Shown one piece after another: positions 44,088 through 53,700 of a stretch of DNA of 64,000 nt. The translations under genes were made by a program, and so were the position numbers. A model generated the notes under the pieces. That model was not told the DNA's origin and did not search any database. It saw only the letters and a program-made list of their open reading frames with translations. The stretch's first letter is position 1. Every line of letters begins with the position of its first letter. This DNA is from Nitratireductor pacificus pht-3B (GTDB taxonomy: Bacteria > Pseudomonadota > Alphaproteobacteria > Rhizobiales > Rhizobiaceae): contig NZ_AMRM01000018.1 in the NCBI RefSeq assembly GCF_000300335.1, positions 49,773 to 113,772 of the forward strand, in the 5' to 3' direction.

Positions 44088-44348
44088 GCGAACGGCTTCC
44101 CCATCCATCGTGCTGATCGGCGACCGCACCGGGCGGTTGAGGGGTAGTGATTAGGCTTTCGGGCCGCCTTTTTCCAGTGCGGAATGGACGCTTGCGGCAT
44201 TCCGCGCCGAAATTCAGGCCGCTTCCAAGGAACTGTGGTCAAGGAACCGCGGGAAGACGCGGTCCTCCGTCGTCGACACCTTCCGTCATACGGCTGTGAC
44301 ATGAATCGGGTCATAGAGAGCGCGATTTTGGCAGGCTTGGACGGGATC

Positions 44349-45176
44349 ATGGACGGCGCTGGGCATCGCAGGTTTCGGGCTCTCTTCATCTCCGACATCC
44401 ATCTGGGGTCGAAACCGGCAAAGGCGGAATTCCTGATCGACTTTCTGCGCCATCACGACGCGGAGAAGATCTATCTCGTCGGCGACATCGTCGATGGCTG
44501 GAGGCTGCGGCGTTCCTGGCACTGGCCGGAGAGCCACAACGACGTGGTGCAGAAGCTGCTGCGCAAGGCGCGCAAGGGCGCCGAGATCATCTACATCGCC
44601 GGCAATCACGATGAGTTCCTGCGCTCCTTTCAGGGCGTGCATTTCGGAGGCATCGTGGTGGCAGACGAGGCGATCCACGAGGCGGCGGACGGGCGCCGGT
44701 TCCTCGTCATCCATGGCGACCAGTTCGACCAGGTGGTGCACAATGTGCGCTGGCTGGCCTATCTCGGCGACAAGGCCTACGACATGGCGATCGTCGTCAA
44801 CCGGGTGATCGGGCGGGTCCGGCGTCTGTTCGGCCGGCCCTACTGGTCGTTTTCATCCTGGGCCAAGATCAAGGTGAAGAAGGCCGTCAAGTTCATCAGC
44901 TCGTTTCAGGACGTGCTCGCGCAGGAGGCGCAGCGGACCGGGGTGGACGGCGTGATCTGCGGCCATATCCACCACGCCGCGATTGAGGACATCAATGGCG
45001 TCCGCTACATGAACACCGGCGACTGGGTGGAGAGCTGCACGGCGCTGGCGGAAAATTTCGACGGATCCTTTGAGATCATCACCTGGGCGCAGGTGCTCGA
45101 TGCCGAGGCGGTGCCGGCGAGCGCCGGGCCGGCGATTGTCGCCGTGTTCGCGCGCCAGCGCGAGGAGGCCGCCTGA
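44349..45176 (+). CDS. metallophosphoesterase, LpxH-like (UDP-2,3-diacylglucosamine diphosphatase family)
   Basis: The 275-residue protein has all five calcineurin-type metal motifs: SDIHLG, GDIVDGW, AGNHDE, HGDQFD and GHIHHA. It resembles LpxH-like enzymes, but alphaproteobacteria generally use LpxI for lipid A, so the physiological substrate may differ. The ATG at 44349 matches the usual family N terminus and has GGACGGG nearby; the frame extends to 44301 and further. It is convergent with dgcA. Confidence 0.85.
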   Translation: MDGAGHRRFRALFISDIHLGSKPAKAEFLIDFLRHHDAEKIYLVGDIVDGWRLRRSWHWPESHNDVVQKLLRKARKGAEIIYIAGNHDEFLRSFQGVHFGGIVVADEAIHEAADGRRFLVIHGDQFDQVVHNVRWLAYLGDKAYDMAIVVNRVIGRVRRLFGRPYWSFSSWAKIKVKKAVKFISSFQDVLAQEAQRTGVDGVICGHIHHAAIEDINGVRYMNTGDWVESCTALAENFDGSFEIITWAQVLDAEAVPASAGPAIVAVFARQREEAA

Positions 45177-45220
45177 CCGCCCCGCTTGCCTGCAATCCAA
45201 GTCGTTCTGGCCTGCGTTTA

Positions 45221-46204
45221 TCAGCCCCAGAGCTGCGGATGGGGCGGCGAGACCAGGGAGCCGGAATAGCTCAATCCGTGCGGCCGGTCGCGCGCCAGAA
45301 GGAGCGGTCCGTCGAGATCGACGAAATCGGCGCCCTGCGCGAGCAGCACCGCCGGCGCCATGGCCAGCGACGTGCCGACCATGCAGCCGACCATCACGCC
45401 GAACCCCATCTCGCGCGCCCGGTCGCGCAGTTCGAGGGCTGCGGTCAGGCCGCCGGTCTTGTCGAGCTTGATGTTGACGAAATCGTAGAGGCCGGCGATT
45501 TCCGCCAGATTGTCGGTGGTATGCAGGCTTTCGTCGGCGCAGATCGGCACGGGGTGCGGGATGGTGCGCAGGATCTCGTCCTTGCCGGCCGGCAGCGGCT
45601 GCTCGATCAGCGCGACATGGAACTCCGCAGCCGCGAGCATGTTTTCGCGAATGTTTTCTTCCGTCCAGCCTTCATTGGCATCGAGAATCAGGCGGCTTTC
45701 CGGCGCGGCGCCGGCGACGGCGTGAATGCGCGCGATATCGTTGTCGCTGCCGAGCTTGACCTTCAGCAGGGGGCGGGAGGAATGGGCGCGGGCCTGCGCC
45801 GCCATCTCCTCGGGCGCGGCCAGCGAGATCGTGTAGGCGGTCGGAACCGGGCGGGGCGGCATGGCACAGGCCACGGTGGCGGCGCGCTCGCCCGACAGCT
45901 TGGCTTCCAGGTCCCAGAGGGCGCAGTCGACCGCGTTGCGCGCGGCGCCGGCCGGCATCTTCGCCGCAAGATCGGCGCGGCCGATCCCATCGGCGAGATC
46001 CCGGCGGACGGCCTCGATCTGCTCGACGACGCTTTCCATCGTCTCGCCGTAGCGCGGGTAGGGCACGCACTCGCCCTGTCCCTGAACGCCGTCCTGCCGC
46101 AGCGTGCAGGTCACCACGCGCGCCTCGGTGCGGGAGCCGCGCGAAATGGTGAAGACCCCGGCGATGGGATAGCTCTCGATCTCGGTGAACAGTTCGCGTG
46201 TCAT
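45221..46204 (-). CDS. dgcA: N-acetyl-D-Glu racemase DgcA / dipeptide epimerase (enolase superfamily)
   Basis: The 327-residue enzyme has the muconate-lactonising-type enolase layout: capping domain (about 1-110), then the catalytic barrel with KVKLG (catalytic Lys pair), DANEGW, EQPLP, ADES and NIKLDKTGG. It matches the DgcA/dipeptide epimerase group. DgcA racemises N-acetyl-D-glutamate in D-glutamate catabolism and is usually next to dgcN (DUF1611), which is not present here, so a dipeptide epimerase role is also possible. It diverges from mlaE. Confidence 0.85.
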   Translation of the reverse strand: MTRELFTEIESYPIAGVFTISRGSRTEARVVTCTLRQDGVQGQGECVPYPRYGETMESVVEQIEAVRRDLADGIGRADLAAKMPAGAARNAVDCALWDLEAKLSGERAATVACAMPPRPVPTAYTISLAAPEEMAAQARAHSSRPLLKVKLGSDNDIARIHAVAGAAPESRLILDANEGWTEENIRENMLAAAEFHVALIEQPLPAGKDEILRTIPHPVPICADESLHTTDNLAEIAGLYDFVNIKLDKTGGLTAALELRDRAREMGFGVMVGCMVGTSLAMAPAVLLAQGADFVDLDGPLLLARDRPHGLSYSGSLVSPPHPQLWG

Positions 46205-46319
46205 TTCCGCCTATCTTTCGCGCCAAATTCGCTCGTTCGGAGAATAACACCCTTATAGGGCGGTCTTCCTAGCCGACCAACGGTTCCCTTTGGGCCTTCT
46301 CCGCACTAATGATGGTGCC

Positions 46320-47510
46320 ATGTTGACCAATTCGCAGGGTGAGGCAAGCGGCGCGCCGCATCGGCCCGGAGAGAACGGCGAACCGCGCGTGACGCTCCGC
46401 GAGGATGGCGGAGCGGTGGCCTGCAGCCTGAGCGGGGCATGGAACACGCGGACCGTCGCTCACATCGACGCGCAGATGCGCGCGCTGGAGGCGCGGGACG
46501 ACATCCGCCATCTGGAACTCGACGTCTCGCAGGCCACGGGTCTCGATACCGCCGGCGCCTGGCTGATCGAACGCCTGGTTCATGCGCATGAGCAGCGCGG
46601 CGTCGATGTCACGGTGTCCGGCCAGTCGGAGGCGGCGACGATCCTGCTTGCTGCGGTGCGCGATGCCGTCGCCCAGGATCGCGAAGCCGCCGCGCGTCCC
46701 CACAGGGCATGGATACTGAACCTGCTCGAGCGCATCGGGCGTGCCATGTACGAAGCGCGCGACGACCTCGTCTACGGCGCGAACATCCTGGGAGCGACCA
46801 TCGGCGGCGCGCAGATGAAGCTCGGACGGGCGCATGCGGTCAACCCGGCCGCCATCGTCCACCAGATCGACCGCATGGGCGTCGGCGCCGTGCCGATCAT
46901 CGTCCTGATGTCCGCCATCGTCGGTGCGATCATCGCGCAGCAGGGCGCGTTCCAGCTGCGCTATTTCGGCGCCGAGATCTTCGTCGTCGACCTGGTCGGC
47001 ATCCTGATCCTGCGCGAGCTCGGCGTGCTGATGACGGCGATCATGATCGCCGGTCGTTCTGGCAGCGCGATTACGGCGGAGATCGGCTCGATGAAGATGC
47101 GCGAGGAGGTCGACGCGCTGACGGTCATCGGCCTCAATCCTGTCGGCGTCCTGGTGTTTCCGCGCCTGGTCGCCTTGATGATCGCCGTGCCGTGCCTGAC
47201 CATCGTCGCCAATTTCGCCGCGCTCGGCGGCGCCATGTTCATCACCTGGCTGTATTCGGGCATACCGCCGGCCGCCTTCATAGACCGGCTGCGCGATTCC
47301 ATCGATCTCTCGACCATCTTCGCCGGCCTCATCAAGGCGCCGTTCATGGCGCTCATCGTCGGAATCATCGCCTCCATCGAGGGCATGAAGGTCGGCGGCA
47401 GCGCGGAATCGCTCGGCAATCACGTCACCGCCTCCGTGGTGAAGGCGATCTTCGTCGTCATCGTCATCGATGGCCTTTTCGCCATCTTCTACGCGGCAAT
47501 CGATTTCTAG
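46320..47510 (+). CDS. mlaE: MlaE-type lipid ABC transporter permease with N-terminal STAS domain
   Basis: The 396-residue protein carries a STAS-like domain (about 20-105, VACSLSGAWNTRTVAHIDAQ...LELDVSQATGLDTAGAWL) fused to the MlaE permease (about 115-396, with GVGAVPIIVLMSAIVGAIIAQQGAFQLRYFGAE and GSAITAEIGSMKMREEVDALTVIGLNP). In E. coli the STAS protein MlaB is separate, so this is a fused version common in alphaproteobacteria. It moves phospholipids between membranes with MlaF and MlaD, encoded directly downstream. The ATG at 46320 lacks a strong Shine-Dalgarno; an upstream TTG is possible. Confidence 0.92.
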   Translation: MLTNSQGEASGAPHRPGENGEPRVTLREDGGAVACSLSGAWNTRTVAHIDAQMRALEARDDIRHLELDVSQATGLDTAGAWLIERLVHAHEQRGVDVTVSGQSEAATILLAAVRDAVAQDREAAARPHRAWILNLLERIGRAMYEARDDLVYGANILGATIGGAQMKLGRAHAVNPAAIVHQIDRMGVGAVPIIVLMSAIVGAIIAQQGAFQLRYFGAEIFVVDLVGILILRELGVLMTAIMIAGRSGSAITAEIGSMKMREEVDALTVIGLNPVGVLVFPRLVALMIAVPCLTIVANFAALGGAMFITWLYSGIPPAAFIDRLRDSIDLSTIFAGLIKAPFMALIVGIIASIEGMKVGGSAESLGNHVTASVVKAIFVVIVIDGLFAIFYAAIDF

Positions 47511-47520
47511 GGCGGACGCG

Positions 47521-48333
47521 ATGACGGTGCTGACGGAGAGCAGGAATATCGAGACCGGGACGGAACGGGACGTCCTCTTGTCGGTGCGCGACGCGACCGT
47601 CGCCTTCGGGGAGAGCGTCATCCTCGACAAGCTCTCGCTGGATGTCTACCGCGGAGAAATCTTGGGCTTCGTCGGGGCTTCGGGCTCGGGCAAGTCCGTT
47701 CTGCTGAGGACGATCCTCGGCCTCGTCCGCAAGCAGGGCGGCACCATAAGGCTGCTCGGCCAGGATCTCGACAAGGCGAGCGACGAGCAGCGCATGCGCG
47801 TCGACATGCGCCAGGGTGTGCTTTTTCAGCACGGGGCGCTGTTCTCGGCCCTGACGGTTCTGGAGAACATCCAGGTGCCGATGCGCGAATATCTGGACCT
47901 GCCGCGCAAGCTGATGGACGAGCTCGCCCTCCTGAAGCTCGAACTGGTCGGCCTGCCACCCGATGCCGCGCCAAAATTCCCCTCGGAACTGTCCGGCGGC
48001 ATGATCAAGCGGGCAGCACTCGCCCGCGCGCTGGCGCTCGACCCCGACATCGTCTTTCTCGACGAACCGACTTCAGGCCTCGACCCGATCGGCGCTGCCG
48101 AGTTCGACGAACTCGTCGGCAAGCTGCGCGATACAATGGGGCTGACCGTGTATATGGTGACCCATGACCTCGACAGCCTGCTCACGGCGTGCGACCGCAT
48201 CGCGGTTCTCGGCGGCAAGCGGGTGCTGGTGGAGGGAACGGTCGACGACATGCTAAAATGCGACGACCCCTGGGTGAAAGCGTATTTCAGAGGAAAGCGG
48301 GCACGGCAGATCGACCGGTCGGCACGAGGTTAG
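47521..48333 (+). CDS. mlaF: MlaF-type lipid ABC transporter ATP-binding protein
   Basis: The 270-residue ATPase has Walker A GASGSGKS, Q-loop LFQHGALFSALTVLENI, signature ELSGGMIKRAALARAL and Walker B DIVFLDEPTSGLDP followed by the MVTHDLDSL switch. These are MlaF/Ttg2A-type features. It energises the MlaE permease and starts 10 bp after mlaE. The frame upstream of 47521 is part of mlaE in another frame. Confidence 0.95.
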   Translation: MTVLTESRNIETGTERDVLLSVRDATVAFGESVILDKLSLDVYRGEILGFVGASGSGKSVLLRTILGLVRKQGGTIRLLGQDLDKASDEQRMRVDMRQGVLFQHGALFSALTVLENIQVPMREYLDLPRKLMDELALLKLELVGLPPDAAPKFPSELSGGMIKRAALARALALDPDIVFLDEPTSGLDPIGAAEFDELVGKLRDTMGLTVYMVTHDLDSLLTACDRIAVLGGKRVLVEGTVDDMLKCDDPWVKAYFRGKRARQIDRSARG

Positions 48334-48343
48334 CAAGCGCATT

Positions 48344-49717
48344 ATGGAAACCAAAGCCAACTACGTTCTTGTGGGGTTCTTCACCGTCGTGGCGATCCTT
48401 GCGGCGTTCGGATTCGTCTATTGGACGGCGGCGCTCGGCGACCGCGGCGAGACCGCGCTCCTGCGCTTTCGCATTCCCGGCTCGGCATCGGGGCTGTCGC
48501 GCGGCAGCGCGGTCCTGTTCAACGGCGTCAAGGTGGGCGATGTCCGGCGCGTCTATCTGGACCTCAGCAACCCGACCTTCGCCGTTGCCGACGCGGAGAT
48601 CGACCGCCTGACGCCGATCACCCATTCGACCAAGGCCGATGTCGGCCTGGCGGGCCTGACGGGGCAGGCGAACATCGAGCTGCGTGGGGGCAATCCCAGC
48701 GAACCAAACCTCCTCGACGTGGCGGAAGAGAACGACACGGTCGCCGAAATCGAGGCCAGCCCCTCCGCCGTGACCAATCTTCTGCAGACGGCGCAGAGCC
48801 TCCTGACGCGCGCCGATTCCGTCGTCTCGCAGCTGGAAGGTTTCACGACCGATGCGCGCCAGCCGCTCACCCAGACCGTCAAGAATGTCGAGCGCTTTTC
48901 CGAAGCCCTGTCGCGCAACGCGGACGGCATCGACAGCTTCCTGAAGAATGTCGGTGCGCTTTCGGAATCGATCGCCGGCGTTTCGGGACAGCTCGACAGC
49001 ACGCTGAAGGCCGCCGAGGAGCTGATCACCGCCGTCGACCGTGACAAGGTCGCCTCGGTGGTCTCCAATTTCGAGCAATTCTCGCAGCGCCTCGACAAGG
49101 CGAGCGAAGGCATCGACACCGTGGTGGCCAATGTCGACCAGACGGTGCGCTCGATCGGCACATTCTCCGACAACGCCACCCAGACGCTTGCCAAGCTCGA
49201 CGGCGTTCTCGACGGCGTCGATCCGGCGACGGTGAAAGCGGCGCTCGGCAATTTCGAGGAAGCCAGCACCTCCGTGAACCAGGCGGCCAAGAGCATCGCC
49301 GATGTCAGCGACACGGTGGGCAAGCGCAAGGACGACATCGACAAGTTCATCACCGATGCGAGCCAGCTTGCGGACCAGCTCAACCGGTCGTCGGTCAGGC
49401 TCGACAGCGTGCTTGCCAAGCTCGACGGGATGATCGGCGAGGCGGACGGCGAGGGGATCGTCGCGGAGGCGCGGGCGACGCTGAAATCGTTCCGCGAGAT
49501 GGCCGAAACCCTGAACGCGCGCGTGAATACGATATCCGGCGGGCTGGAGCGTTTCTCCGGCCAGGGCCTGCGTGAAGTGGAGGCGCTGGTGCGGGATGCG
49601 CGGCGTTCGATCAACCGTATCGAGGGCGCCGTGACCGATTTCGAGCAGAACCCGCAGCGCATCATCACGGGCGGGGACGGCAGCATCCGCCGCTATGACG
49701 GGCGCGTGCGGCGCTGA
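48344..49717 (+). CDS. mlaD: MlaD-type MCE domain protein
   Basis: The 457-residue protein has an N-terminal transmembrane anchor (about 5-27), one MCE domain (about 40-118, IPGSASGLSRGSAVLFNGVKVGDVRRVYLD...LTGQANIELRGG) and a long helical, repetitive region (about 135-440) rich in VxxFxxxS and LDxxxxxVDP patterns. The tail is much longer than in E. coli MlaD (about 183 residues), suggesting a tunnel or bridge across the periplasm as in PqiB/YebT-like proteins. It begins 10 bp after mlaF and is part of the same operon. Confidence 0.92.
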   Translation: METKANYVLVGFFTVVAILAAFGFVYWTAALGDRGETALLRFRIPGSASGLSRGSAVLFNGVKVGDVRRVYLDLSNPTFAVADAEIDRLTPITHSTKADVGLAGLTGQANIELRGGNPSEPNLLDVAEENDTVAEIEASPSAVTNLLQTAQSLLTRADSVVSQLEGFTTDARQPLTQTVKNVERFSEALSRNADGIDSFLKNVGALSESIAGVSGQLDSTLKAAEELITAVDRDKVASVVSNFEQFSQRLDKASEGIDTVVANVDQTVRSIGTFSDNATQTLAKLDGVLDGVDPATVKAALGNFEEASTSVNQAAKSIADVSDTVGKRKDDIDKFITDASQLADQLNRSSVRLDSVLAKLDGMIGEADGEGIVAEARATLKSFREMAETLNARVNTISGGLERFSGQGLREVEALVRDARRSINRIEGAVTDFEQNPQRIITGGDGSIRRYDGRVRR

Positions 49718-49876
49718 GCGCGCACGGTCGGCGCACCTGCGGTGCGCTGATTTGGCCACACTGCCCTTATCTCTTTGTTTTTCCCCGCCTCTGCGGCTGG
49801 CAGCGGTTTCCCTGTGTCGGAGAAATGGGTTAAGGGTTCAGGGATTGCACGGGAGAGGTTGCGTGAGGAGCGGTTT

Positions 49877-50479
49877 TTGAGAGTGGGGACGCGGTTCTGT
49901 GCGACGCTTTTTTTCGGCGTGGCCCTGGCGGGGTGCGCTGCGCTTCCGGGCGGCGGGCCGCCGCCGGTGGACGCGTTCGACCTGACGACGCCGAGCGTCG
50001 CGCAGTCCGGACGCCGGCTTTCGCGCATCCAGCTCCTCATCACCGAACCAACCGCGATCAAGGCGCTCGACGGCCAGGACATCGTCATCAAGACGGACAG
50101 CGGCGCGATCCAGCTTCTCGGCGGCGCGCGCTGGGCCGATCGCCTGCCGCGCATCGTCCAGGCCAGGCTGGCCGATCTCTATCAGCGCTCCGGCCGCTTC
50201 GGCGGGGTCGGCAGGCCCGGCGAGGGGCTGGCGATCGACTATCAGGTTCTCACGGACCTGCGCGCTTTCGACATCCGCGTCGGCGGTCAGGACCGTGCCG
50301 AGGTCGAGCTCTTTGTGCGCCTCCTGAACGACCGCAGCGGCGTGGTCCGCGCGTCGCGCAGTTTCACGGGATCCTCTCCGGTCGCCGGGACCGGTGGCCA
50401 GGCCTTCGCGACGGCGCTCGACCGGGCATTCGCCAATGCGGTTTCCGATCTCGTCGAGTGGACCGGCGCGCGGCTCTGA
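49877..50479 (+). CDS. ABC-type transport auxiliary lipoprotein (PqiC/LetC-like)
   Basis: The 200-residue lipoprotein has a short basic N terminus, a hydrophobic stretch and a lipobox LAGC with Cys20. The mature part (about 40-195) resembles the ABC_trans_aux family, with VDAFDLTTPS and SRIQLLITEPTAIKALDGQDIVIK, TDLRAFDIRV and ASRSFTGSSPV. Such lipoproteins take the outer-membrane end of MCE systems. The start is TTG at 49877, supported by GAGGAG six bases upstream (49865-49870). It ends the mlaEFD cluster, taking the place of MlaC. Confidence 0.85.
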   Translation: MRVGTRFCATLFFGVALAGCAALPGGGPPPVDAFDLTTPSVAQSGRRLSRIQLLITEPTAIKALDGQDIVIKTDSGAIQLLGGARWADRLPRIVQARLADLYQRSGRFGGVGRPGEGLAIDYQVLTDLRAFDIRVGGQDRAEVELFVRLLNDRSGVVRASRSFTGSSPVAGTGGQAFATALDRAFANAVSDLVEWTGARL

Positions 50480-50711
50480 CATCGCCTGACGTCTGCACTA
50501 TCATTGAAAGCATGGGAGATGGAACGTTCCGACGTTTCTTCATGAACCGTTGCGCCGGTCAGCGTAACGCTCGCGGCCGCTTGTGAAGACCGCCTCATAG
50601 CCATCCCGCAATGAAGAATGGCCCGGAGACCGCGAAGGGTTTCCGAGCCACTTGTTTTCCTGGCCGGGACGGCGCGTCTGCCGCGCCGTTGTTGAGGAGA
50701 CACGATCCGGC

Positions 50712-53700
50712 TTAACGCAGTCTGCCGCTCGCATGGGCGAGCATCGTGTAGACCTTGCCGGTGTCGGAGGTCAGATAGGCCTGCGTCGTCATGTTGTCGC
50801 GGTCCGTGCGCGACACGTCGCGAAGCAGCTTCTCGAAGTCGCGGCAGTAGAGATCGACCGCGGCATGGAAGTCCGAATCGGTGCGGTACTTCCGCTGGAT
50901 CTCGTCGAAGGTCTGCTGTCCCTTCAGCGTGTAGAGACGACGCGTGAAGACGTTGCGCTCGCCGCGCCAGTAGCGCTCCCACAGGTCGATGGAGGCTTCG
51001 TGGTCGATCGCACGGGCGATGTCGACCGACAGCGAGCTCAGCGTTTCCGCGTGCAGCGCGGGGCGACCTTCCTTGCCCGACAGGGGTACGCCCGGTCCGC
51101 CGGCGTGGTCTTCTTCGTTCGACGCGCTGCTCAGGAGATCGCGGATCCAGCCTCCGGTCGGCTGCTGCTCCCGCGCGGCCTGTGCGGTGGCCGCGTGTTC
51201 GCGCAGCTCGGCTGGACGGGCAACCGGGGCAGGGCGCGGCTTCTCGATCACGGGAGGCGGCATCGATGCGGCCGGCATGCGCTGCGGTTCGGGCTGCGGA
51301 ACGGGGCTTGGCCCGCGCGGCGCGACCCCCAGATCGGCACCGTACATGCGGCCGGATTTCGAAACGATATCCGAGAGCTCCTTCAGCGCATTCACCTGTT
51401 CGGTGATGGCGTTGCGCATCGCGGAGGTGGACTGTTTGGCTTCCGCCGGCAGTTCCGCGATGCCGCGCTTGACGTCATTGCGCGTCTCTTCCAGTTCGTT
51501 GCGGATGGCGGAAGCCGTGCGGCGGATCTCGTCAGTCGCTCCCGTGAAGCGGCTGGTGGCCGCTTCCACGACTTCCGAGATCGATTCGCGGATCCCATCG
51601 ACGGACTGCCGGGTACGGCCTTCCGCCTTGACGAGCACACGGTCGATGAAGTCCTCGAACGAGCTCATCGTCTTCTCGATCTGCTCTGATTTCTCGACGA
51701 GTCCCTGTGCCAGCGCCTGGAGGGCTTCCTGGCGGCCATCCATGTTCCCGGTGAGGCCGGCCTGGGCCTTCTCGAGTAGGGTGGAGGCGCTCTCGAGAAC
51801 CTTGCTGTGGTCCTCGAAGCGGCTCGCGATCGCCGAGATCTCGCGCAGCGTCCGGTCGGAGAAGTCCGCCAGGCGCCCGGAATTGGCGTTGATCAGGCTT
51901 GCCGAGTTGGAGAAGGTTTCCGCTGCCTTTTCGGCATTGGCCGCGAAGGCGCTGGCCGTTCCGCTGAGGCGCTCGTCCACTTCCGACAGGTTGCGCGAGG
52001 CGGTGGTGATCAGCGCGCCCAGCCGCTGTCCAGAGACGCCGAGCTTCTGCAGCAGGCCGTCGACATTGCCGGTCAGGCTCGCCTGCGCGTTCTCGATGGC
52101 GGCCAGCGTTTCGGCCGTGCGGCTCGACAGGGCCTGCACCAGCGCCGCGTTCTCCGACTGGAGGCGCTGCGTGGTCTCTTCGGTCAGGGCCTCGATGTTC
52201 TGGCGCAATTCTCCGCCGCTCGCGGCGAAGCGATCGACCAGCGGACGCGCCGTCTCGTCGAGGATGCGCGTGATCTCGGAGGTGCGGCCGGCCAGCATCG
52301 CGTTCAGTTCGCGGGTCCGTTCCTCGAGCGTCGAAACCGTCTCGTTGGTGCGCTTGCCGATGTGCTCATCGACCGATGCGAAGGTCTGGGCGATGGTGTC
52401 GGCGGTGGAAACCAGTCGCGCCTGGGTCGTCGAGAGCTGCTGGTTGACGTGCTGCGCAACCGCTTCGGCGCTGCCGCGCAGGCGTTTCTCGGCATCCTCG
52501 AGCCCGCCGGCGATGGAGCTGGCGATCAGGCCGGCACTGTTCGACAGGCGCTCCTGCAGGCCGTCTAGCGAGCTGCCGATCGCCGCCGCGCGGGCGTCGA
52601 GCTCGGCAGAGGTCTGGTGGGTGCGGGCGATGACCTGATGATCGAAGTCCTCGAAGGTCCGGGCGAGTTCGCTGGTGCGCGCCGTGAGCTGCTCCGCGGT
52701 CGCGTCGACGCGGTTGACCAGATTGCGGTCGGCTGCCTCGAAGGTGTCGGCGATCGCCTTGGTGTGTTGCGACAGGGTTTCTGCCGTGGTCGCCACACGA
52801 TCCGCAATGCGGCCATCCACCTCCGCGAAGGTCTGCGCAAAGACGCCGGCGCGCTCGGTGAAGCGGGCGGAGGCGTCGTCGAAGGCGCGGTCGATGTCGC
52901 CGATGCGGGCGCCGAGGGTCTCGGCGGTCTGTTCGGCGCGGGCGGCAATCCGCTGGTCGGCTTCCTCGAAGAGCTTGCCGGCCTCGTCGTGCAGCGTCGT
53001 CGTGGCCTCGACCACCTTGTCGCGCAGCGCTCCGGCGACAACGACGGCGCTGTTCTCGAGGGTCGAGCGAACGTTTTCGACACCCATGGAGAGCGCTTTC
53101 TCCATGGTCTGCGTGCGCTCCTCGATGACGCCGGTCTGGCGGGCGAACATCTCGTTCACGCGCGCGGCGTCCGCTTCGATCACCGCATTCAGCGCCTCGC
53201 GGCGCTCCTCGATCTTGGAGATGTTGATCTCGAGGGCCTGGGCGAAACCGTCACGCGTCTGGGCGAGCTGCTCGACCTGCAAGCCGATCCCCGTCTCGAA
53301 GGCGGTGCGCGCCTCGCCGATCTTCTCCATGTCGTTCTCAAGAATGGCCGAGAGCCGCTGGTGGGTCTCGGCAAAGGCGTCGACATGGGTTTCAACCGCG
53401 CTGCTGAGACGCGCCTGCGCGGCGTCCAGACGGTCCACGCCCGCGTCGAACTGGGCACCGACCTGGGCCCAGCCCTTGTCGATGCTCTTGCCGAACTCGC
53501 CAGCCGTATTCTCCAGCATGATGCTGGTGGAGGCGACCAGATCGGCGAACTCCGTATCGAGCGCGGTCTTTCCGACCTGGACGGCTGCAGATACCTCGTC
53601 CTTGCCGCGGGCGAAGGTCTCGGCAATCTCGCGGGTCCGCTCGACGAGGGTTTCGTTGATGCTGCGGGCGCGGGCTTCGAGCGCCGTGTTGAGCTTCTGC

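Noticed and set aside
41730..44147. 805-codon plus-strand frame opposite maeB
   Set aside because: The malic enzyme is unmistakable on the minus strand; this frame is a composition artefact.
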